Source: Empedobacter falsenii
GTDB lineage: Bacteria; Bacteroidota; Bacteroidia; Flavobacteriales; Weeksellaceae
NCBI RefSeq assembly: GCF_019308355.1
Contig: NZ_JAAGKM010000007.1
Location: 1 to 64,000 of the forward strand
Direction: 5' to 3'
Length of the DNA stretch: 64,000 nt
In this document: positions 56,498 through 64,000 of the stretch, piece after piece
Layout of the letters: each line of letters opens with the position of its first letter
Position numbering within the stretch: position 1 is the stretch's first letter
Position numbers and translations under genes: made by a program
The notes under the pieces: generated by a model
The model's input: the letters and a program-made list of their open reading frames with translations, nothing else
The model's database searches: none
Told to the model about the DNA's origin: nothing

Positions 56498-56914
56498 TTA
56501 ATCTTGTACTTTTTGTTTATCTTCTTTAGTTCCTAAAACCAAAGTTACATGGTTTGAACGTTTTCTGATTCTATGTGCTCTACCTTGAGGTGCAGTACGA
56601 ATTCTTTTTAATTGACGTGCACTATCAACAGAGATTTCTTTAACATATAATCCAGCTTCTTCAACATCAGCTCCTTCGTTTTTGATTTGCCAGTTAGCGA
56701 TAGCGCTTAATAACAATTTCTCTAAACGGATTGAAGCGTGGTTTTTAGTATATTTTAAAATACCTAAAGCTTTTTGAATTTCAACTCCACGGATAATATC
56801 TACTACTAATCTCATCTTACGAGGAGAAGTAGGAACATTATTTAATTTCGCAAAAGCTACCTGCTTGTTAGCTTCTTTGATTCTTTCGTTACTTAATCTT
56901 TTTCTAGATCCCAT
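56498..56914 (-). CDS. rplV: 50S ribosomal protein L22
   Basis: A 138-residue L22 whose loop lines the exit tunnel. [17 protein letters not shown] and [19 protein letters not shown] are diagnostic. The N-terminal ten residues ([10 protein letters not shown]) are an extension. Confidence 0.96.
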   Translation of the reverse strand: MGSRKRLSNERIKEANKQVAFAKLNNVPTSPRKMRLVVDIIRGVEIQKALGILKYTKNHASIRLEKLLLSAIANWQIKNEGADVEEAGLYVKEISVDSARQLKRIRTAPQGRAHRIRKRSNHVTLVLGTKEDKQKVQD

Positions 56915-56923
56915 GGCCCTTTA

Positions 56924-57202
56924 CTATTTTTTTCCTTTGTTTTTAGCTCCGGCATGACCTCTAAAAGTACGTGTAGGAGCGAACTCACCTAATTTATGAC
57001 CTACCATGTTCTCAGTAACATAAACAGGAATAAATTGCTTTCCGTTGTGTACTGCGATTGTTTGACCAACAAAATCAGGAGAAATCATTGATGCTCTTGA
57101 CCATGTTTTGATCACGTTTTTGCTACCGCTTTCTACGTTAGCAAGAACTTTCTTTTCTAATTTATAGTGGATGAATGGTCCTTTTTTTAATGAACGTGCC
57201 AT
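56924..57202 (-). CDS. rpsS: 30S ribosomal protein S19
   Basis: A 92-residue S19 starting [20 protein letters not shown], with [20 protein letters not shown]. It binds 16S with S13. Three bases after rplB. Confidence 0.97.
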   Translation of the reverse strand: MARSLKKGPFIHYKLEKKVLANVESGSKNVIKTWSRASMISPDFVGQTIAVHNGKQFIPVYVTENMVGHKLGEFAPTRTFRGHAGAKNKGKK

Positions 57203-57205
57203 AAA

Positions 57206-58030
57206 TTATTTTTTTCTTCTTTCAACAATATATTTGTTAGACGCTTTCTTCTTGTCACGAGTTTTGTAACCTTTCGCTGGAATACCGTTACGAGAACGAG
57301 GGATACCTCCTGTCGCACGACCTTCACCACCACCCATTGGGTGATCTACAGGGTTCATAACCATTGGACGAGTTCTTGGACGACGACCTTGCCATCTAGA
57401 ACGACCAGCTTTACCAGAAACTTCTAACTGATGGTCTGTGTTAGAAACAACACCTACTGTTGCTTTACACTCCACTAAAATCATTCTTGATTCACCACTT
57501 GGTAACTTAACGATAGCATATTTACCATCACGCGCAACTAATTGAGCATAAGTACCTGCACTTCTTGCCATAACTGCTCCTTGCCCTGGACGTAATTCAA
57601 TACAAGAGATTACTGTACCTAATGGCATATTTTTAAGCTTCATAGCATTACCTACTTCTGGTTCTACGTTTTCACCTGAAACAATTACTTGTCCAGCTTT
57701 CAAACCATTTTGAGCAATAATGTAACGTTTTTCACCATCTTCGTAAGATAATAAAGCGATGAATGCAGTTCTGTTTGGATCGTATTGTACAGATTCTACA
57801 GTTGCAGCACCTTCTTTATCACGTTTGAAGTCGATGATACGATATTTTTGTTTGTGTCCACCACCGATATAACGCATTGTCATTTTACCAGTGTTGTTAC
57901 GTCCACCCGATTTAGATTTTCCTTCAACTAATGTCTTTTCTGGCTTAGCATTTTTATCTACTGCCGCAAATTCATTAACCACTCTAAAACGTTGTCCCGG
58001 GGTGATAGGTTTTAATTTTCTTACTGACAT
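57206..58030 (-). CDS. rplB: 50S ribosomal protein L2
   Basis: A 274-residue L2 close to the peptidyl-transferase centre. The conserved loop [17 protein letters not shown] near residues 222-238 is intact. Follows rplW by 15 bases. Confidence 0.98.
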   Translation of the reverse strand: MSVRKLKPITPGQRFRVVNEFAAVDKNAKPEKTLVEGKSKSGGRNNTGKMTMRYIGGGHKQKYRIIDFKRDKEGAATVESVQYDPNRTAFIALLSYEDGEKRYIIAQNGLKAGQVIVSGENVEPEVGNAMKLKNMPLGTVISCIELRPGQGAVMARSAGTYAQLVARDGKYAIVKLPSGESRMILVECKATVGVVSNTDHQLEVSGKAGRSRWQGRRPRTRPMVMNPVDHPMGGGEGRATGGIPRSRNGIPAKGYKTRDKKKASNKYIVERRKK

Positions 58031-58045
58031 TTTTTAATTCTTAAA

Positions 58046-58330
58046 TTATCCGAACAACTCTATTTCTTGACCTTCAGCTAAGCTAACGATCGCTTTTTTC
58101 AACTTATTTGTTTTTCCAGTTTGAAAACCTGTTTTTGTGTAACGAGTTTTTACTTTTGGAGCAGATACTAAAGTACTAACAGAAACTACAGATACACCGT
58201 AAGTTTTTTCTACAGCTTCTTTAATTTGAATTTTGTTAGCTTTTGTGTCTACATAAAACGAATATTGCCCTAACAACTCACTGTTATTAGTTGCTTTTTC
58301 TGAAATTACTGGTTTAATTATGATTCCCAT
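58046..58330 (-). CDS. rplW: 50S ribosomal protein L23
   Basis: A 94-residue L23 at the exit tunnel, where signal recognition particle and trigger factor dock. IIKPVISEKATNNSELLGQY and VSVSTLVSAPKVKTRYTKTG mark it. Ten bases after rplD. Confidence 0.97.
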   Translation of the reverse strand: MGIIIKPVISEKATNNSELLGQYSFYVDTKANKIQIKEAVEKTYGVSVVSVSTLVSAPKVKTRYTKTGFQTGKTNKLKKAIVSLAEGQEIELFG

Positions 58331-58340
58331 TTTCTTCGTC

Positions 58341-58970
58341 TTATTTTGTTAAATTTTCTTGAACTGTTGCTAAAGAACCTTCTAAAAATACGATTTGAGA
58401 AGCATTGATTAAATCAAATACATTTAATTCCTCAGTTGTAACAACTTTAACTTTTTGTAAGTTACGAGAAGATAAATATACATTGCTATTAGATTCACCT
58501 AATACGAATAATGATTTTGTGTTCTCTAATCCTAAATCAGTTAAAACAGTTTTGAACTCTTTAGTTCTTGGAGCTTCGAAAGAAAAGTTTTCAACAACTT
58601 TGATTTCATTCTCAGCTAACTTTTGTGATAAAACTGATTTTTTAGCTAATCTCTTTTGTGCTTTGTTTAATTTGAAAGAGTAGTTTCTTGGACGTGGTCC
58701 GAAAACTCTACCTCCTCCTCTAAACACTGGAGATTTGATAGAACCAGCACGAGCTGTACCTGTTCCTTTTTGCTTTTTGATTTTACGAGTTGATCCTGCA
58801 ATCTCAGCTCTTTCTTTTGCTTTGTGCGTTCCTTGGCGTTGAGCTGCTAAATATTGTTTAACTTCTAAGTACACTGTGTGTGTAGAAGGCTCAATTCCGA
58901 AAACTGCCTCGTCTAAAGATACTGTTCTTCCAGTTTCTTGACCTTTGATGTTTAATACTACTACTTCCAT
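58341..58970 (-). CDS. rplD: 50S ribosomal protein L4
   Basis: A 209-residue L4. The tunnel loop [20 protein letters not shown] is intact. In E. coli L4 autoregulates the S10 operon; whether that holds here is unknown. Its start overlaps the rplC stop by ten bases. Confidence 0.97.
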   Translation of the reverse strand: MEVVVLNIKGQETGRTVSLDEAVFGIEPSTHTVYLEVKQYLAAQRQGTHKAKERAEIAGSTRKIKKQKGTGTARAGSIKSPVFRGGGRVFGPRPRNYSFKLNKAQKRLAKKSVLSQKLAENEIKVVENFSFEAPRTKEFKTVLTDLGLENTKSLFVLGESNSNVYLSSRNLQKVKVVTTEELNVFDLINASQIVFLEGSLATVQENLTK

Positions 58971-59590
58971 CTTCTAACGATTACGTATGAATTTTTAGGA
59001 CCTGGGATAGCACCTTTAACAATTAAAAGATTTTTCTCAGTATCCACTTTAAGTACTTTTAAGTTCTGAACAGTAACTTGTTTACCACCCATTCTTCCAG
59101 CCATACGCATTCCTTTGAATACACGAGATGGATCTGAACCAGCACCGATAGAACCTGGAGCTCTTAAACGGTTATGTTGACCGTGTGTAGCTTGACCTAC
59201 CCCACCGAAACCATGACGTTTAACAACACCTTGGAAACCTTTTCCTTTTGAAGTACCTGTAATACTTACAAATTCTCCTTCGTTGAATAATTCAACGTTA
59301 ACTTCTCCTCCTAGAGTTAAAGAGTTCACGAATTCTTCACCGTAAAACTCAACTAACTTTCTCTTTGGAGTCGTTCCTGCTTTTTTAAAGTGACCTTTTA
59401 AAGCATTAGTCGTGTTTTTTTCTTTTGCGTCATCGAAACCAAGTTGAGCAGCAACGTACCCATCTTTCTCTACGGTTCTGACTTGAGTAACCACACATGG
59501 CCCAGCCTCTACGATTGTCACAGGAATATTTTTCCCGTTCTCATCAAATAAGCTAGTCATCGCGATTTTTTTACCAATGATACCTGACAT
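58961..59590 (-). CDS. rplC: 50S ribosomal protein L3
   Basis: A 209-residue L3 starting [21 protein letters not shown] 55-codon upstream in-frame extension crosses the promoter at 59676-59706 and is not used. The [20 protein letters not shown] loop with the methylated glutamine is present. It is the first gene of the rplC-to-rpsN unit, since a terminator separates it from rpsJ. Confidence 0.97.
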   Translation of the reverse strand: MSGIIGKKIAMTSLFDENGKNIPVTIVEAGPCVVTQVRTVEKDGYVAAQLGFDDAKEKNTTNALKGHFKKAGTTPKRKLVEFYGEEFVNSLTLGGEVNVELFNEGEFVSITGTSKGKGFQGVVKRHGFGGVGQATHGQHNRLRAPGSIGAGSDPSRVFKGMRMAGRMGGKQVTVQNLKVLKVDTEKNLLIVKGAIPGPKNSYVIVRRWK

Positions 59591-59675
59591 TTGATTAAAA
59601 TATGTTAATAATTTGTTTAATATTTCAGAGAATGTGGACTTTCGACCACTAGAGATCTTCTCTAAAATTAGCATG

Positions 59676-59706
59676 CAAATGTATGAATTAATTTGTAAAC
59701 AACAAA
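59676..59706 (-). promoter_or_regulatory. Promoter of the rplC-to-rpsN unit
   Basis: Minus-strand -7 box TACATTTG (59676-59683) and -33 box TTTG (59703-59706) with exactly 19 bases between. Transcription would begin near 59669, about 80 bases before the rplC ATG. Confidence 0.85.
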
Positions 59707-59785
59707 CTTTCAATTGATTATTTTTCAAAAGTTTACAAACAGCGAAAAATATCAATCAAAGCATTCTTAATAGCAATTCATAAAA

Positions 59786-59815
59786 AAACCCTGAGATGTG
59801 CACGTCTCAGGGTTT
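59786..59815 (-). terminator. Terminator between rpsJ and rplC
   Basis: Stem AAACCCTGAGA / TCTCAGGGTTT with an eight-base loop and T-run on the minus strand. It ends the rpsL-rpsG-fusA-rpsJ transcript. Confidence 0.88.
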
Positions 59816-59838
59816 ATATTTATTTAAAATACAGCTAA

Positions 59839-60144
59839 CTATACTTTAATTTCTACTTCAACACCACTAGGTAATTCTAACTTCATTAAAGCATCAACTG
59901 TTTTAGATGAAGAAGAATAAATGTCTAATAATCTTTTGTGAGCTGATAATTGAAATTGCTCGCGAGATTTTTTGTTAACGTGTGGAGATCTTAAAACTGT
60001 AAAGATTCTTTTGTGAGTTGGTAATGGAATTGGTCCATTAACAACAGCTCCTGTAGCTTTTACAGTTTTTACGATTTTTTCAGCTGATTTATCAACTAAA
60101 GAATAATCGTAAGATTTTAATTTTATTCTAATTTTTTGACTCAT
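59839..60144 (-). CDS. rpsJ: 30S ribosomal protein S10
   Basis: A 101-residue S10, also the NusE partner of transcription antitermination. [20 protein letters not shown] and [20 protein letters not shown] are typical. Ten bases after fusA; it is cotranscribed with the str genes, not with rplC. Confidence 0.97.
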   Translation of the reverse strand: MSQKIRIKLKSYDYSLVDKSAEKIVKTVKATGAVVNGPIPLPTHKRIFTVLRSPHVNKKSREQFQLSAHKRLLDIYSSSSKTVDALMKLELPSGVEVEIKV

Positions 60145-60154
60145 TTTTCTTGAA

Positions 60155-62278
60155 TTAAGCGTTACCTTTTGCTTTAGCGATTACAGCTTCAGACACGTTT
60201 GTTGGTGCTGGAGCGTAGTGATCGAATTCCATTGTAGATGTAGCACGACCAGAAGATAATGTACGTAATGAAGTTACATATCCGAACATTTCTGCTAATG
60301 GAACCATAGCTTTAATAACTTTAGCGTTATTTCTATCATCCATTCCTGATACTTGACCACGACGACGGTTTAAGTCACCTACAATATCACCCATGTTTTC
60401 TTCTGGAGTTAAAACCTCTAACTTCATGATAGGCTCTAAGATTTGAGCACCAGCGGCTTTTGCAGCAGCTTTGTAACCCATTTGAGCAGCTAACTCGAAA
60501 GATAATTGGTCAGAATCCACAGGGTGGAAAGATCCATCTTTTAAAGTAACTTTTAACGAATCCATTTCGAATCCTGCTAAAGGTCCATTCTTCATTGCAG
60601 CTTTAAAACCTTTCTCAATAGAAGGGATAAATTCTTTAGGAACGTTACCACCTTTAATTTCTGAAACGAATTCTAAACCTACTTTTCCTTCATCTGCTGG
60701 TCCCATTTCGAAAACGATATCAGCAAATTTACCACGACCACCTGATTGTTTTTTGTAAACCTCACGGTGATTAGCTGGACGAGAGAATGATTCTTTGTAC
60801 TCTACTTGAGGCTCACCTTGGTTAACCTCTACTTTAAATTCACGTTTTAAACGGTCAACGATGATATCTAAGTGTAACTCACCCATACCAGAAATAACTG
60901 TTTGACCAGAAGCCTCATCAGTTTTTACTTGGAATGTTGGATCTTCTTCAGCTAATTTAGCTAAAGCCATACCTAATTTATCAACGTCAGCTTTCGTTTT
61001 AGGCTCAACTGCGATACCAATTACTGGATCTGGGAAGTCCATAGACTCTAATACGATAGGGGCTTTTTCATCACATAAAGTATCTCCTGTTTTGATATCT
61101 TTGAAACCTACTGCAGCTCCAATATCACCTGCTTCGATTCTCTCGATAGGCTCTTGTTTGTTAGCGTGCATTTGGAAGATACGAGAAATACGTTCTTTGT
61201 TACCAGAACGAGTATTTAATACGTAAGATCCAGCGTCTAATCCACCTGAATAAGCACGGAAGAATGCTAAACGACCTACGAATGGGTCAGTAGCAATTTT
61301 GAATGCTAATGCTGCGAATGGCTCATCAACTGAAGGTTTTCTTGAGATAGGCTCGTCAGTTTTTGGGTCAGTTCCTGGGATCGCTTCTTTATCACTTGGT
61401 GATGGTAAGTAACGACATACAGCATCTAACATGAATTGTACACCTTTGTTTTTGAACGAAGATCCACAAGTCATTGGGATGATAGACATATCTAATGTTG
61501 CAGCACGTAATGCAGCGTGAACTTCTTCTTCAGTAATAGAGTTTTCGTCCTCCATGTACTTCTCTAATAAGTTCTCGTCATACGCAGCTACTTCTTCAAT
61601 TAATTGACCACGGAATTGTCTTACATCGTCAACCATATCAGCTGGGATTTCAACAACATCAAATGTAGAACCATGATTCTCATCATGCCATACAATTGCA
61701 CGGTTTTTAATTAAATCTACAACTCCTTTAAAGTCTGCTTCGTCACCGATTGGTAATACAATAGGAACAGCATTTGACCCTAACATTTCACGTACTTGAC
61801 GACATACATTTAAGAAGTCAGCTCCTTGACGGTCCATTTTGTTAACGAAACCTAAACGAGGAACTTTATAGTTATCTGCTAAACGCCAGTTTGTTTCAGA
61901 TTGAGGTTCAACTCCATCTACTGCTGAGAATAAGAAAACTAAACCATCTAAAACACGTAAAGAACGGTTTACCTCTACTGTAAAGTCAACGTGACCAGGA
62001 GTGTCGATAATATTAAAGTGGTACCCTTTAGCGTCTGGTAATGGTTTACCTTGTTCTGTTGGGAATGTCCAATCTACTGTTACAGCTGCAGAAGTAATTG
62101 TAATACCTCTTTCAGCTTCTTGCTCCATCCAGTCAGTTGTAGCTGATCCTTCGTGAGTTTCTCCAATTTTGTGATTCTTACCTGAATAGAATAAGATACG
62201 CTCTGTCGTTGTAGTTTTTCCTGCATCGATGTGAGCAGCAATACCAATGTTTCTTGTGTATTTTAAATCTCTTGCCAT
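60155..62278 (-). CDS. fusA: Elongation factor G
   Basis: A 707-residue translocase GTPase. The G domain has [14 protein letters not shown] (G1), [12 protein letters not shown] (G3) and [10 protein letters not shown] (G4); domains II-V follow. It moves tRNA and mRNA through the ribosome. Six bases after rpsG. Only one fusA copy is seen in the window. Confidence 0.98.
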   Translation of the reverse strand: MARDLKYTRNIGIAAHIDAGKTTTTERILFYSGKNHKIGETHEGSATTDWMEQEAERGITITSAAVTVDWTFPTEQGKPLPDAKGYHFNIIDTPGHVDFTVEVNRSLRVLDGLVFLFSAVDGVEPQSETNWRLADNYKVPRLGFVNKMDRQGADFLNVCRQVREMLGSNAVPIVLPIGDEADFKGVVDLIKNRAIVWHDENHGSTFDVVEIPADMVDDVRQFRGQLIEEVAAYDENLLEKYMEDENSITEEEVHAALRAATLDMSIIPMTCGSSFKNKGVQFMLDAVCRYLPSPSDKEAIPGTDPKTDEPISRKPSVDEPFAALAFKIATDPFVGRLAFFRAYSGGLDAGSYVLNTRSGNKERISRIFQMHANKQEPIERIEAGDIGAAVGFKDIKTGDTLCDEKAPIVLESMDFPDPVIGIAVEPKTKADVDKLGMALAKLAEEDPTFQVKTDEASGQTVISGMGELHLDIIVDRLKREFKVEVNQGEPQVEYKESFSRPANHREVYKKQSGGRGKFADIVFEMGPADEGKVGLEFVSEIKGGNVPKEFIPSIEKGFKAAMKNGPLAGFEMDSLKVTLKDGSFHPVDSDQLSFELAAQMGYKAAAKAAGAQILEPIMKLEVLTPEENMGDIVGDLNRRRGQVSGMDDRNNAKVIKAMVPLAEMFGYVTSLRTLSSGRATSTMEFDHYAPAPTNVSEAVIAKAKGNA

Positions 62279-62284
62279 CTTGTA

Positions 62285-62761
62285 TTAGAATCTAAAGTGA
62301 GAGAATGCTTTGTTAGCTTCTGCCATTTTGTGAGTATCTTGACGTTTTTTAACGGCAGATCCTTCCTCTTTAGCAGCTGCAATAATTTCTCCAGCTAATT
62401 TTTGAGCCATCGATTTCTCGTTTCTGTTACGAGAATATTTGATTAACCATTTCATTGCTGTTGAAATTTTACGGTCTGGACGAATTTCCATTGGAATTTG
62501 GAATGTAGCTCCACCAACACGGCGAGAACGTACTTCTACGTGAGGCATTACATTAGATAATGCTTCTTTCCAAATGTCTAATGAAGTTTTTTCTGCATCT
62601 TCTTTACGAGAATCTACGATTTCTAACGCATCATAGAAAATTTTGAATGCTACAGATTTTTTTCCGTCGTACATTAAGTTGTTTACGAAACGAGTTACTA
62701 ACTGATCATTAAATTTAGGATCTGGAAGTAAAGGTCTTTTTTTAGCTCTTGTCTTTCTCAT
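62285..62761 (-). CDS. rpsG: 30S ribosomal protein S7
   Basis: A 158-residue S7, a primary 16S head binder. [19 protein letters not shown] and [19 protein letters not shown] are typical. Lies between rpsL (12 bases) and fusA. Confidence 0.97.
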   Translation of the reverse strand: MRKTRAKKRPLLPDPKFNDQLVTRFVNNLMYDGKKSVAFKIFYDALEIVDSRKEDAEKTSLDIWKEALSNVMPHVEVRSRRVGGATFQIPMEIRPDRKISTAMKWLIKYSRNRNEKSMAQKLAGEIIAAAKEEGSAVKKRQDTHKMAEANKAFSHFRF

Positions 62762-62773
62762 CTTACCTTAAAT

Positions 62774-63157
62774 TTATTTTTTAGCATCTTTAGGACGTTT
62801 CGCTCCATACTTACTTCTACGTTGAGTACGTCCGTTTACTCCCGCAGTATCTAACGCTCCACGTACAATGTGGTAACGCACACCTGGTAAATCTTTAACT
62901 CTACCTCCTCTAACCAATACTATCGAGTGCTCTTGAAGATTATGACCTTCACCACCGATGTACGCGTTAACTTCTTTCCCGTTTGTTAATCTAACACGAG
63001 CAACTTTACGCATTGCTGAGTTAGGTTTCTTAGGAGTTGTAGTGTAAACACGTGTACAAACACCGCGGCGTTGTGGACATGATTCCAATGCAGCCGATTT
63101 ACTCTTCTTGGTTAGTTTTTTTCTACCTTTTCTAACTAATTGTTGAATTGTTGGCAT
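62774..63157 (-). CDS. rpsL: 30S ribosomal protein S12
   Basis: A 127-residue S12 of the decoding centre and the first gene of the str unit. The residues where streptomycin resistance arises (lysines in [16 protein letters not shown] and [11 protein letters not shown]) are wild type. The family start [13 protein letters not shown] is used. Confidence 0.98.
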   Translation of the reverse strand: MPTIQQLVRKGRKKLTKKSKSAALESCPQRRGVCTRVYTTTPKKPNSAMRKVARVRLTNGKEVNAYIGGEGHNLQEHSIVLVRGGRVKDLPGVRYHIVRGALDTAGVNGRTQRRSKYGAKRPKDAKK

Positions 63158-63207
63158 ACTAATTAAATTTCCTTTTAAATTTGGATTAAACCCATTTTTT
63201 GGGCATG

Positions 63208-63238
63208 CAAAACTACAAATAATTTATACAAAAACAAA
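63208..63238 (-). promoter_or_regulatory. Promoter of the str unit (rpsL)
   Basis: Minus-strand -7 box TAGTTTTG (63208-63215) and -33 box TTTG (63235-63238) with exactly 19 bases between; start near 63201, about 44 bases before the rpsL ATG. Confidence 0.85.
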
Positions 63239-63544
63239 TAATAATGGATTTATTTTACATTGATTTATAATTTTTTAAAGAATTATAAACTATATTTTAC
63301 AGAATTTTAATTCAAGAATAACAAAACAAGTAAATTATCAATAAACCTAATTTTTGATAAGTGATAGTATCTTATCTACATCTATTGACAACAAAATTTA
63401 TTAAAACTTTATCCTATATTATTTTTCTCTAAGCTAATAACTTTTCGTATTTTTAATTAATCTGAATATCATATAATTATCAATATATTTTAATAAAAAC
63501 GTTCGTATAATATTTATTTAATGTTAATTTTACATTAGAAAAAT
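63239..63544. other. AT-rich divergent intergenic region
   Basis: No gene. It separates the rpsL promoter from the DUF47 gene. Rich in A/T runs, with no clear repeat or hairpin. Confidence 0.5.
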
Positions 63545-63552
63545 TAATTTTG
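63545..63552 (+). promoter_or_regulatory. -7 box of the DUF47 gene
   Basis: TAATTTTG on the plus strand, 19 bases before the ATG at 63572, so the leader is short (about 13 bases). The -33 element is weak. Confidence 0.5.
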
Positions 63553-63571
63553 CACTTCAAAACATTATTGA

Positions 63572-64000
63572 ATGTCGGTAAACTCATTTTTTAAATTATT
63601 TACTCCGAAGGATAAAGTATTCTATCCTTTGTTCGAGGAAGCTTCAAAAAGTTTAATCAAATTAGCTGAATTGTTACATGAATGTGTAAACGCTCCAGTT
63701 GAAGAACGCGAAGATTACATCGCGCAAATTTCTAAGATAGAAAGCAAAATTGAATATCTTACTCAAAAAACAAATTTAGAGTTAAGCAAAAACTTTATCA
63801 CACCTTTTGACAGAGAAGATATTTATCAATTAGTAAAATCTATCGATTATGTTGCAGATAATTTAAATGGAGCAGCGAATCGTATCAATATTTATCAAGT
63901 AGATAAAATTACAAAATCTATCCGCAAAATTACAGCTGTTAACTTAGAGGCTTGTCAATTAATCGGAGAGGGAATTGAGCAATTGAAAGATTTGAGAAAC
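63572..64000 (+). CDS. DUF47/PhoU-like protein (cut by the window edge)
   Basis: The first 143 codons of a plus-strand gene beginning MSVNSFFKLFTPKDKVFYPL. The FFKLFTPKDKVFYPLFEEA opening and the helical repeats (EASKSLIKLAELLH, DIYQLVKSIDYVADNLNGAA) mark the DUF47 family, PhoU-like proteins. In many bacteria this gene sits before a Pit-type phosphate transporter, whose presence beyond 64000 is expected but not seen. Confidence 0.85.
   Translation, partial: MSVNSFFKLFTPKDKVFYPLFEEASKSLIKLAELLHECVNAPVEEREDYIAQISKIESKIEYLTQKTNLELSKNFITPFDREDIYQLVKSIDYVADNLNGAANRINIYQVDKITKSIRKITAVNLEACQLIGEGIEQLKDLRN

Noticed and set aside
59591-59755. N-terminal extension of rplC
   Set aside because: It spans the promoter at 59676-59706 and no L3 protein has it.

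Overview
The window is chromosomal DNA from an AT-rich member of the Bacteroidota, most likely a flavobacterium of the Weeksellaceae (Empedobacter/Chryseobacterium-like). The reasons are the TAnnTTTG (-7) plus TTTG (-33) promoters, GLPGLI-family proteins, GldF/GldG, DUF4295 beside L28/L33, YfhO, OMP beta-barrel receptors, and strong hairpin terminators between convergent genes. Genus is an inference from sequence character; no rRNA lies inside the window.

Layout. 1-420 holds three tandem minus-strand promoters reading out of the left edge, probably into an rRNA operon. 647-1620 is a dead IS982-family element. 2041-6230 (minus) carries a YihY/BrkB membrane protein, pdhC-pdhA (pyruvate dehydrogenase E2 and E1-alpha) and cdd. 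6338-20712 is a patchwork of single genes and short operons: comM-like ATPase, a VIT/VWA secreted protein, a small membrane protein, phoH, SAM hydroxide adenosyltransferase, hemJ, gldF-gldG, a ferredoxin divergent from an acyl-CoA reductase, and an outer-membrane receptor. 20737-22418 (minus) is rpmB-rpmG-DUF4295 and ftsY. 22501-31478 holds lnt, an M1 peptidase, a peptidase-like/CsaA fusion, dnaK with a sigma-54-like promoter, and a malic enzyme. 31622-36354 (minus) is an unusual cassette: GLPGLI protein, tiny secreted four-cysteine peptide, second GLPGLI protein, outer-membrane TonB-type receptor. 36414-41687 (minus) is a surface-envelope operon (DUF6263 lipoprotein, DUF4834, YfhO, glycosyltransferase).

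41918-63157 (minus) is the str-S10-spc-alpha ribosomal superoperon, from rpsL to rplQ. It is broken between rpsN and rpsH by a 4-kb plus-strand thiamin salvage operon (TPP riboswitch, thiM-thiE-thiD-tenA-HAD phosphatase). Each interrupted half has its own promoter and the joint has a terminator, so the ribosomal genes now form at least three transcription units: rpsL-rpsG-fusA-rpsJ, rplC to rpsN, and rpsH to rplQ. The right end starts a plus-strand DUF47/PhoU-like gene that runs off the window.

The strongest leads for something undescribed are the GLPGLI/secreted-peptide/receptor cassette, with a start-codon-occluding hairpin and an internal attenuator-like hairpin, and the riboswitch-controlled thiamin operon embedded in the ribosomal operon. 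The HExxH-CsaA fusion protein and the SusC-like segment inside the VIT/VWA protein also deserve a look.
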